Part shown: piece by piece, positions 25,844 to 32,478 of the stretch
Layout: every line of letters starts with the position of its first letter
Numbering within the stretch: position 1 is the stretch's first letter
Assembly: GCA_037143735.1 (NCBI GenBank)
Contig: JBAWYD010000001.1
Location: 1-49,615, forward strand
Source of the DNA: JAPLJQ01 sp037143735
GTDB taxonomy: Bacteria > Desulfobacterota > Syntrophia > Syntrophales > UBA2185
Direction: 5' to 3'
Length of the DNA stretch: 49,615 nucleotides
Position numbers and translations under genes: made by a program
Notes under the pieces: model-generated
The model's database searches: none
The model's input: the letters and a program-made list of their open reading frames with translations, nothing else
What the model was told of the DNA's origin: nothing

Positions 25844-27675
25844 CAGAAAAGCTCCTTTTCGCGTTCGGTGAAAAAGCCTTCCGGCCATTTATCGATAAAA
25901 TCCCCATCCTCGGAAATGCGCAATTCCATGAGTTCCGTGCCGTGTTCCGTCGGCTTGGCATAAATGACAGCCACATCCTCTGGCTTGAGGGGTGGCTGGC
26001 CTTCCTCCAGTTCGCCGTTGGTCGTCTCCCGGATACGCCGGAGCAGGCGCAGCAGGAGATGCTCACTATGGGTTTCAATTATATATTGACATGGTTTCTT
26101 TTTCGCTCCTTCGATAAAGAAATCGGCCAATTCTGTCTGTAGACGCGGGTGAATGTGGATCTCTGGTTGCTCGATAAACTTGTAGCTCCATTCAGAACGA
26201 TCATAGTATTGCCCATTCCACTCATAGCGATCGGAAATCAGGCCGTCCACGAGTATAGGCAGGATCTGGCTTATGCCGAAGCCGACATCCTTGATGCAGG
26301 ATTCAATGCCTGTTTCCGTGCTAATGAGAACTATTTCGTAATAATCCCTGACCACAGGACGAACATTGATCTCGTAGCCTGCTTCCAGGCGCTTGAGCCA
26401 TGCGTTGACCTTCTCCAGAATGTCCGGCCTGGCAATTAGAATGTCCATCGTGTTTTCCCCTTTGCTGCCCACAGTTGCCGGCGCTGTTCCCGAATAGGCA
26501 TACATACGCTCTGGCATGGCCCGAAGAGGTCCGATATAGGTCGTCAAGGCCAGCATGTCCTGAAAACACCTAGAGGCGAGAAGAACCGCCGTGTAAGGAA
26601 GATAAAAACAGTGTGCTTCATCAGTCTCGCGCGCATCGGAAGCTCGCTGTTCTGTAAGCGCGCCAGCCTGTGATACCGCATGGATGAACCTGTACTCCTC
26701 GCCCGTAACCAATTTCTGGGGAAAACAATTACCCAGCGCGATAAGGCGATCAAAATATCCGTAATTATTGTGAAATACTGCTACCATCTCCATTAAATCA
26801 CTGTCAGACAAGTCCTGTATACTCTTTTGCAAAGATTCCAAAAAGGATAGGTAGCGCTCGCATTTTTTTATTTCCTCCTTGGCCTGGATATTCTCCAATG
26901 TATTTTCTTCCGCCTTTGCTTCCTTTGCCCTTGCTTTGGCAAGACGTTCTCTCAAAGGAGTCATCTCCTCTGTCAGGCCCATATCAGATGGTTCCTCTCC
27001 TTCTTCTTGTAGTCTTCGATTACTATCTGCGTTATAATCCCAGCGTGCCTTGACGCATGGATGATCCAGATTTAACTCTGTACGACACAACATATTTGAT
27101 GTTTTTAGTTTTTCCAGCTCCTCTTTCGCTTGTTTATAATTGGAATTTTTGATGGCTTCGGGGTCATTTTTTTCAACAAATTCTTGGATGATACTTTCCC
27201 ACATAGAGATTGCACTCTGCATCTCCGGGATGTCGTCCAGCAGGCGGTATGCTGTTACCACTTCTCCTCCGACCCGGTCGGAGATATCAATGGCCTTGAC
27301 ACGGATGTTGCGTTGCCTGTCCAAGGCAAAGCGCATACCAAGGGCAATCGTTTGTGTAGGGTTCCATACCCACGCCAAGTCATCTTCAGCCAGCGAAGAT
27401 GCATCCATAGCGATACTGAACCCAAACTCTTTCTGTTCGTTGTGGCCGTTGATAAATTCTCGGTAGGTGCCGGCATCGAGTAACTGTCCCCTGGGAATCA
27501 ACGCGCCTTGCTTGCGCCCCCCTTCATCAAGTGTCTGTTTGAACAACAGCAGCGCCTGCATAAGAGAGCTTTTCCCGGAACTATTTGGTCCATAAAGAAG
27601 AGTGATTGGCTTTAATGGGATGCGCTGCATCTTGCCGAAGGATTTGAAATTTTCGATGCCGATTTCTGTAAACAT
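25843..27675 (-). CDS. AAA/ABC-type ATPase with DUF3696-like C-terminus
   Basis: This 610-residue cytosolic ATPase belongs to the SMC/OLD-like AAA group found in defence loci. IGIENFKSF opens the fold, and Walker A is GPNSSGKSS (29-37). A coiled-coil insertion spans roughly 240-300. DVGFGISQILP is the ABC-like signature, FIEQPEIHIHP (500-510) the Walker B with glutamates, and IETHSEHLLL (533-542) the switch histidine. The C-terminus, GDFIDKWPEGFFTEREKEL, is the short signature of DUF3696 proteins. Such ATPases usually act with an effector encoded next door, here the PLD-like gene, with which it overlaps by one base. A 15-base gap separates it from the upstream RHH gene. Confidence 0.9.
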   Translation of the reverse strand: MFTEIGIENFKSFGKMQRIPLKPITLLYGPNSSGKSSLMQALLLFKQTLDEGGRKQGALIPRGQLLDAGTYREFINGHNEQKEFGFSIAMDASSLAEDDLAWVWNPTQTIALGMRFALDRQRNIRVKAIDISDRVGGEVVTAYRLLDDIPEMQSAISMWESIIQEFVEKNDPEAIKNSNYKQAKEELEKLKTSNMLCRTELNLDHPCVKARWDYNADSNRRLQEEGEEPSDMGLTEEMTPLRERLAKARAKEAKAEENTLENIQAKEEIKKCERYLSFLESLQKSIQDLSDSDLMEMVAVFHNNYGYFDRLIALGNCFPQKLVTGEEYRFIHAVSQAGALTEQRASDARETDEAHCFYLPYTAVLLASRCFQDMLALTTYIGPLRAMPERMYAYSGTAPATVGSKGENTMDILIARPDILEKVNAWLKRLEAGYEINVRPVVRDYYEIVLISTETGIESCIKDVGFGISQILPILVDGLISDRYEWNGQYYDRSEWSYKFIEQPEIHIHPRLQTELADFFIEGAKKKPCQYIIETHSEHLLLRLLRRIRETTNGELEEGQPPLKPEDVAVIYAKPTEHGTELMELRISEDGDFIDKWPEGFFTEREKELF

Positions 27676-27690
27676 GATGGTTCTCCTGAT

Positions 27691-27852
27691 TTATTGGCCT
27701 TTTTTCACCGCAGTAGCTTCATCCTCTTCAACTTTCTTTGATAAAGCCATTCTTACATAGGTTGACATGTCACAGTTAAACCTCTCAGCCTGTTTCTGAA
27801 TTCTTTCCTTAAATGCGTGGTTCGCTCTGATTATCATTACTGAAGTCTTCAT
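27691..27852 (-). CDS. Small ribbon-helix-helix protein (putative operon regulator)
   Basis: From the ATG at 27852 the product has 53 residues: MKTSVMIIRANHAFKERIQ, then AERFNCDMSTYVRMALSKKVEEDE. A short beta strand followed by two helices is the ribbon-helix-helix (CopG/Arc) pattern of small DNA-binding repressors and antitoxins. AAAGGAAAG precedes this ATG. The frame is open up to 27981, with another ATG at 27945 behind GGGAGG, so a 31-residue longer form is possible. The promoter at 27989-28004 would start transcription close to 27978, which rules out the first ATG at 27981. It is probably the autoregulator of the downstream ATPase operon. Confidence 0.7.
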   Translation of the reverse strand: MKTSVMIIRANHAFKERIQKQAERFNCDMSTYVRMALSKKVEEDEATAVKKGQ

Positions 27853-27988
27853 GCTTCTTTCCTTTGAGGGCAATTTGACATGATGGTTGTGCAAGCTGTG
27901 AGACAAAGCATTAAAATGAGCAACATTCCTGTAATGATCTTCCATGACATTTCCTGCCTCCCTTGATATGTATTTACTCAAGGGCTAG

Positions 27989-28004
27989 AGCAGGTTCTAT
28001 GCCA
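27989..28004 (-). promoter_or_regulatory. Sigma-54 (-24/-12) promoter of the RHH-ATPase-PLD-glycosylase operon
   Basis: On the minus strand the 16-mer TGGCATAGAACCTGCT matches the sigma-54 consensus TGGCAC-N5-TTGCW. The invariant GG and GC have the required spacing of ten bases, and only two weakly conserved positions differ. It points into the operon, predicting a start near 27978. A sigma-54 activator gene of the RtcR type lies about 1.5 kb upstream on the same strand. No equally good -35/-10 pair was noticed in this gap. Confidence 0.65.
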
Positions 28005-28056
28005 GGTACATGTATCTCATATAATGTCATGATATTGTTAGATTATTAAATTTGTG

Positions 28057-28094
28057 CGTTTTTTATAGCTGAAAGAAAACGTAATATATATTAC
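28057..28094. promoter_or_regulatory. Palindromes upstream of the sigma-54 promoter (candidate activator sites)
   Basis: GTAATATATATTAC (28081-28094) is a perfect 14-base palindrome. CGTTTT (28057-28062) and AAAACG (28076-28081) form a second inverted repeat with a 13-base spacer. They lie about 80-115 bases upstream of the predicted start, the usual distance for enhancer-type sites of sigma-54 activators. The region is A+T-rich and palindromes arise easily there, so this is tentative. Confidence 0.35.
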
Positions 28095-28149
28095 TATAAC
28101 AGTAAACATCGTTACCTTAAAACGCCTTCAGATATGTTTGTTCCAGCCG

Positions 28150-29397
28150 TCAGGCAAGCCAGTTCCACGGAATGGCGATTACATGAGAGTGGAGCCAACG
28201 GATTTCTGAACCGGTGTATAGAAGGACGCCCCTGACAGTTTGGGGATATGCTTCGAGAAAGAGAAGAAGATTCTTGTAGTCGTTATATCCGGGATTGTCG
28301 GTCATTTTGACTTCGAACGCCAGTAGTTTTCGTCCGTGTTCAATAACGAAATCGACCTCCTTGTTGCCCGTTGTTTGCCAGAAGTATATTTTCCCCTTGG
28401 GGGTCATTAATTCCGTCAAAATCCTCAGGTGCAAGAATATCATGGTTTCAAAGAAATTTCCAAGTTCTCTTCCCTTGCGCAGGGCATCCTCATCGAAGTA
28501 GCCTGACAGATAGACGCTCAATGCGGGATCAACAAAATACAGTTTGGGAGTTTTTTTTATCTGACTGGTGCGATTTACGTAAAAAGCCGGCACCCTGGAG
28601 ACGATGTTCGATATCTCCATAAGCCTAAGGTAACGAAATACAGTGGACTGGCTAACGCCCGTGTCTCTCGCCACGTCGGTCTGTTTCATCATGCAGCCGG
28701 TGCGCAGGGCGAATGATTCCACCACCTTTCTGAAATCAATCAGAGAATCGACCTGAGATAACTGACGCAAGTCTCTTTCCAGATATGTCCTGACGTATCC
28801 CTCCCACCAGAGAGATATCTGCTTGGGATTGTCCAGAGTCAGAAGCGGCGGCATAAAGCCCCGCAAAATCAGCGGCAGCGGATCTGTGGCATCTTTTTTC
28901 TGTTCTTTGATTTCAAGGTCATCGTTCCATAAGTTCAGAAAATTCTGAAATGCATCTTCCTTTCCTGTCATTTCTCCGTGCGACATCGGCAGGAGTTCAA
29001 AATAAACCGCTCTTCCCGCAAGTGTTTCACTTACCTTTTCCATCAACAGGAGATTTGCAGAGCCTGATATGAGGAATCTCAACCTTCTTTGGCTTGAATC
29101 AACGGCAAGTTTTATGGCGGAAAAGACTTCGGGCAATCTCTGTGCTTCGTCGATGATGATTTTTTCCGCCCCTTTCCAGAGGATTTGAGGATCGCTTTTC
29201 GCCTGCTGAAGAATTCTATGATCGTCAAAGCTGACATATCTGAAGTCGGGAAACTCGTTTTGAAGAAGGGTGCTTTTGCCTACTTGTCTTGCGCCCGTTA
29301 AAACCACAACAGGAAATATTTCAATAGCTGCGGCTACTTCCTTAGCCATCCATCTTTTTTTGTAAATCAATTCAGGTGCTGAATAGTTTTCATTCAT
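28150..29397 (-). CDS. AAA ATPase with C-terminal DUF4143
   Basis: This 415-residue protein is of the widespread ATP-binding/DUF4143 family, whose role is not well established. The N-terminal AAA module has Walker A GARQVGKST (35-43), Walker B KIIIDEAQ and the sensor LISGSANLLL. A winged helix follows (MMKQTDVARDTGVSQSTVFRYL). The C-terminal DUF4143 region contains EVDFVIEHGRKLLAFEVKMT, whose D...E-x-K pattern resembles a PD-(D/E)XK nuclease core. A promoter match lies just before the ATG and would give a very short leader. Its position between the RtcR-like regulator and the sigma-54 operon suggests island membership, but this family is also common as a solitary accessory gene. Confidence 0.9.
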   Translation of the reverse strand: MNENYSAPELIYKKRWMAKEVAAAIEIFPVVVLTGARQVGKSTLLQNEFPDFRYVSFDDHRILQQAKSDPQILWKGAEKIIIDEAQRLPEVFSAIKLAVDSSQRRLRFLISGSANLLLMEKVSETLAGRAVYFELLPMSHGEMTGKEDAFQNFLNLWNDDLEIKEQKKDATDPLPLILRGFMPPLLTLDNPKQISLWWEGYVRTYLERDLRQLSQVDSLIDFRKVVESFALRTGCMMKQTDVARDTGVSQSTVFRYLRLMEISNIVSRVPAFYVNRTSQIKKTPKLYFVDPALSVYLSGYFDEDALRKGRELGNFFETMIFLHLRILTELMTPKGKIYFWQTTGNKEVDFVIEHGRKLLAFEVKMTDNPGYNDYKNLLLFLEAYPQTVRGVLLYTGSEIRWLHSHVIAIPWNWLA

Positions 29398-29404
29398 AAC
29401 GTGA

Positions 29405-29432
29405 ATAATATTTATATTTCTTTATAAGTCAA
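29405..29432 (-). promoter_or_regulatory. Sigma-70-type promoter of the DUF4143 ATPase gene
   Basis: TTGACT (29427-29432) and TATTAT (29405-29410) on the minus strand are 16 bases apart. The expected start lies almost at the ATG at 29397, and no Shine-Dalgarno sequence precedes it, so the message may be leaderless or nearly so. Confidence 0.45.
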
Positions 29433-29452
29433 GATAATTATTGCTTTATGAA

Positions 29453-31006
29453 TCACATCCCAAACTTTTCCTTCGCCCGCTTGCGGAAGGTATGGGGTTT
29501 GATTTTGAGGAGTCGGGCAGCGGCTTCCCGGTTGCCGTCTTTCATTTTGATGGCTTCTTCATAGCAGGACTTTTCAAGATCGTGCAGATATGCGTCGATG
29601 TCCAGACCTTCGGGCGGGACGGAGGTTTGCCGGAAAGGCGTAGAGGGCGTATCTTTAGAAGACAGGAATGAAGGTGATGTTTCCGGAGGCAGGTCTGCGT
29701 CTCTGATAACATTGCCTTTTGATATAACAAATGCCCGCTCCATAGCGTTCTCGAGTTCCCGAATGTTGCCCGGCCAGGCGTAATCAAGGATTTGTTTCAT
29801 TGCTTCCCGGCTGAGCTGCTTCTTCTGACGGTAACGATGGTTATGGTTGTTCAAAAAATGCTCCACGAGGAAAGGAATATCTTCTTTTCTGTCGCGTAAG
29901 GGCGGCATCTGAATATCGATGACCTTCAGCCGGTAATACAAGTCTTCCCGGAATTTGCCTGCGGTGACGAACCCGGCCAGATCCCGGTTGGTGGCGGCGA
30001 TAACCCGCACATCCGTCTTTATGGGGTTCAAGCCGCCGACGCGCGTGATCTCATAATCCTGCAGAACCCGGAGGATCTTGGCCTGGGCGGGCAGGGGCAT
30101 ATCGCCTATTTCGTCGAGGAAAATGGTTCCTTTGTTAGCCAGTTCGAATTTGCCCTTCTTCTGCTGAATCGCACCGGTAAACGCGCCCTTTTCATGGCCG
30201 AAAAGTTCGCTTTCCACGAGGGTTTCCGGAATGGCCGCGCAGTTAACCACAATGAAAGGCTCAGTTTTTCTCGCACTGTTGAAATGAACCGCACGGGCGA
30301 TGAGTTCCTTGCCCGTACCGGTTTCCCCTTGAATTATGACGGCAGAGTCATACCGGGAAGCAGCCCTGACCACATCAATTACCTTCTCCAGGGCAGGGCT
30401 TTTACCGATCATCCGGAGATCGGAAAATTCGCGAACAATGTCGTCCCTTTCCGCCTCTAACTGTTCTTTTCTCAATAAGGTTACGACATAATCAAGATTC
30501 TCCAGTGCAGGGGACGAAATCAGGGGAAAGTTATCGAGAGGTAAATGGATTTCGGAGACAGCCTTTTGACGGGGCCTCAAAAACCTGGGCGGTGTGATTT
30601 TGAGCAGAGTCGCCGGAACCAGTCCTGACCGGGAAAGGAGAAACCAGATTGTCTGCATCTGCGGCGTCCCGGATGCCGTGGCAATCCAGTAAGATGGCTG
30701 CTCATTTTTGTGCTTGCCCATGATATCCTGACAGAGCCTGTTCATATGGAGAAACAGGTTTTCATAGTCCGTAGGATCAGAAATGTCGATGTTTAGTATG
30801 CTGGTTTCGACGTCATTCACGCGTCCGGCGATCTCATCCTGAAGGTTGTGGGCATTGGTCAGGGTATTCGGGGTTGTAAAAATATATATCCACTGGAAAT
30901 GCCGCTCCCCGAGAAGCGTCAGCACGGGGCCTTCGGAATTGATGCCCTGGATGATTTCGAGGTTGAATGGATCCCGGTTGCCGGCAAAGGTGAGCAGTAT
31001 ATCCAT
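29453..31006 (-). CDS. RtcR-like sigma-54 activator with N-terminal CARF-type domain
   Basis: This 517-residue regulator has three parts. Residues 1-150 match the RtcR N-terminal domain, a relative of CARF sensor domains: LLTFAGNRDP (4-13), a helical middle, and ATASGTPQMQTIWFLL (109-124) followed by LVPATLLKITPPR. Residues 197-430 are a sigma-54 AAA+ activator with GETGTGKE (227-234), the sigma-54-contacting GAFTGA (274-279), IFLDEIGD and WPGNIRELEN. The end (480-515) is a Fis-type DNA-binding helix-turn-helix. RtcR senses RNA-end or related nucleotide signals and switches on rtcBA; no rtcA or rtcB is in this window. It lies 14 bases after the PIN toxin and is presumably cotranscribed. A sigma-54 promoter at 27989 is its likely nearby target. 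Confidence 0.88.
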   Translation of the reverse strand: MDILLTFAGNRDPFNLEIIQGINSEGPVLTLLGERHFQWIYIFTTPNTLTNAHNLQDEIAGRVNDVETSILNIDISDPTDYENLFLHMNRLCQDIMGKHKNEQPSYWIATASGTPQMQTIWFLLSRSGLVPATLLKITPPRFLRPRQKAVSEIHLPLDNFPLISSPALENLDYVVTLLRKEQLEAERDDIVREFSDLRMIGKSPALEKVIDVVRAASRYDSAVIIQGETGTGKELIARAVHFNSARKTEPFIVVNCAAIPETLVESELFGHEKGAFTGAIQQKKGKFELANKGTIFLDEIGDMPLPAQAKILRVLQDYEITRVGGLNPIKTDVRVIAATNRDLAGFVTAGKFREDLYYRLKVIDIQMPPLRDRKEDIPFLVEHFLNNHNHRYRQKKQLSREAMKQILDYAWPGNIRELENAMERAFVISKGNVIRDADLPPETSPSFLSSKDTPSTPFRQTSVPPEGLDIDAYLHDLEKSCYEEAIKMKDGNREAAARLLKIKPHTFRKRAKEKFGM

Positions 31007-31020
31007 AGCGATTCCTCAGA

Positions 31021-31428
31021 TTACGGTTTAACGCCTCTGATCTCAAGAAATTCCCGGGGTGTGACAATGTTTATTCCCTGATACCGGCGGACATCAATCA
31101 GCGCCTTGTCACCGGAGACGACATATTGGGCCTTCAGGGCCAGGGCGCAGGCGATGAATTTGTCGTCGTCCGGGTCAGCGACGACATGAACTTCCGGCGT
31201 TCTGGTCGTAAAGACAATGTGGAAGCCGGTGGCGAAAAGCTTCAGCAATTCCTCCAGCTCCTGCGTATTGTCGAATCCCAGGCGACGGAGAACTTCGATG
31301 TATTCATCAAAGATTTCCTGCGAAAGGCAGAGTGTCAGGCGGCCATCTTTCCATAAATCGATGATTGCTCTCGGGTTGCCTCCGAAGAAGGAGGAAATGA
31401 AAACATTGGTATCCAGGACGACCCTCAT
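31021..31428 (-). CDS. PIN-domain toxin (putative ribonuclease)
   Basis: This 135-residue protein is a PIN-fold ribonuclease of the COG1569 type, the toxin of a type II pair. The four acidic positions are visible: VVLDTNVFISS (Asp6), Glu in SQEIFDEYIEVL, DPDDDKFIACALAL, and VSGDKALID. PIN toxins cut RNA, often tRNA or rRNA, with magnesium. Its start overlaps the antitoxin stop by four bases (ATGA). The next gene, 14 bases downstream, is the RtcR-like regulator; since RtcR-type sensors respond to RNA-cleavage products, the linkage is suggestive. Confidence 0.88.
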   Translation of the reverse strand: MRVVLDTNVFISSFFGGNPRAIIDLWKDGRLTLCLSQEIFDEYIEVLRRLGFDNTQELEELLKLFATGFHIVFTTRTPEVHVVADPDDDKFIACALALKAQYVVSGDKALIDVRRYQGINIVTPREFLEIRGVKP

Positions 31429-31673
31429 GTCTTGCCCTGCCTGACTTCCTGAATGGTCTCGGAAATCCGGTCGGCTGTGACGCCCTGCGAGACCAGCCGC
31501 ATTCCGATTTTTTCCCAGAGACCGTCCACATATGCGGCTATATCGCGGCTGGATATATATTCCTCCAGCAGCTCCCGGACGACGTCGCTGGTCGTTTTCC
31601 CCTCCGCCCGCGCAAAGCGGTTTACTTTATCTTTAAGCACAGGATCGATCCGGATGATCATCTGGGTAGACAT
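31425..31673 (-). CDS. Ribbon-helix-helix antitoxin for the PIN toxin
   Basis: From the ATG at 31673 (AGGAGG seven bases upstream) the protein has 82 residues. MSTQMIIRIDPVLKDKVNRFARAEGKTTSDVVRELLEEYI-type sequence is a CopG/RHH DNA-binding module. The rest (DGLWEKIGMRLVSQGVTADRISETIQEVRQGK) is the likely toxin-binding tail. The in-frame extension to 31724 would overlap the promoter and is rejected. A palindromic operator is seen at 31696-31714, so autorepression is likely. Confidence 0.88.
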   Translation of the reverse strand: MSTQMIIRIDPVLKDKVNRFARAEGKTTSDVVRELLEEYISSRDIAAYVDGLWEKIGMRLVSQGVTADRISETIQEVRQGKT

Positions 31674-31695
31674 GGCGCTCCTCCTTTTGTGAAAC

Positions 31696-31740
31696 CGTAT
31701 TAAACGTTTATACGATATATACAAAAGAAAACAGTGTCAA
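31696..31740 (-). promoter_or_regulatory. Promoter and operator of the RHH-PIN-RtcR-like operon
   Basis: On the minus strand TTGACA (31735-31740) and TATCGT (31712-31717) are spaced by 17 bases. Overlapping the -10, CGTA-T-TAAACGTTTA-TACG (31696-31714) is an almost perfect palindrome, broken only by one extra base, well placed for repression by the RHH antitoxin. This sigma-70-type promoter would make the toxin-antitoxin pair and the regulator together. Confidence 0.65.
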
Positions 31741-31783
31741 GAAAATTTTCAGCCGATAAAATCTGATGGGTTCGTAAAATGTC

Positions 31784-31862
31784 GTCATTCCGGCGAAAGC
31801 CAGAATCCAGAATAAATGTAACTACTGGAAAGAACTGGATTCCGGATCAAGTCCGGAATGAC
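31784..31862. repeat. Dispersed inverted-repeat element
   Basis: GTCATTCCGGCGAAAGCC at the left and TCAAGTCCGGAATGAC at the right, together with AGAATCCAG and CTGGATTCCGG inside, make two long arms around a 24-base centre. The motif 'TCATTCCGG...CCGGAATGA' is a familiar intergenic repeat of many proteobacterial genomes. It lies between the metallopeptidase gene and the toxin-antitoxin promoter, at the edge of the accessory block. It may form a strong RNA hairpin. Confidence 0.8.
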
Positions 31863-31903
31863 AAAGTAGGGATTTAAGGTGTGAGGCTTGATTTTAACGG
31901 CAA

Positions 31904-32287
31904 TCATCCATATCCCAGTTCGATCAGCCTGTCTTCGCTGATCCCTATGAAGTGGGCGATCTCGTGTACGACGGTGATTTCGATCTCTTCCTCTAACTCC
32001 TCCAGCGTTTCGCACATCTCCTCGATGGGTTTACGGAAGATGTAGATCGTGTCCGGATAAAGAGGAGGATAGAGGGCTGTGCGCTCCGTCATGGCGGTGC
32101 CCACATATAAACCCAGAGGAGAGTCCTCCGTCGACAACCCCAGTTCCTTCAGCATTTTCCGGGAGGGCTTTTCACGGACGGAGATCAGAACATTGTCAAG
32201 GTAATGGCGGATCTCCTCGGGAATGCGGGAGATCGCCCTTTCTACGATCCTGAAGAAATCCTTTTCGGACAGTGTTTTTACAGCCAA
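31904..32287 (-). CDS. Zincin-like metallopeptidase (MMP_TTHA0227 type)
   Basis: This 127-residue protein ends with HEIAHFIGISEDRLIELGYG, whose HExxH zinc-binding motif followed by G-x4-L is the mark of the small zincin-like family typified by Thermus TTHA0227. The front part (DFFRIVERAISRIPEEIRHYLDNVLISV) and the YPDTIYIFRKPI strand also fit. Members are cytosolic; their substrates are unknown. It is divergent from ileS and upstream of the repeat element. Confidence 0.85.
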   Translation of the reverse strand: MAVKTLSEKDFFRIVERAISRIPEEIRHYLDNVLISVREKPSRKMLKELGLSTEDSPLGLYVGTAMTERTALYPPLYPDTIYIFRKPIEEMCETLEELEEEIEITVVHEIAHFIGISEDRLIELGYG

Positions 32288-32478
32288 TGTGCAAACCTCC
32301 GTCGAAAATCCGGTACGTTATGATATAAGAATTCTTTCACAAGTAAAGATTATAATCGTCGTCATGGTTAAACCGGCGGCTTATTTTTTACTTCTGCTTG
32401 AAAGTCAAATATTTCTGTGATAGCGTACGCGGTCATTGATTACGAAACAATAAGCATCATACAAGTTAGGAGAGTCAG

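Noticed and set aside
32288..32478. T-box or other riboswitch before ileS
   Set aside because: The 190-base gap shows no T-box sequence and no terminator/antiterminator pair.
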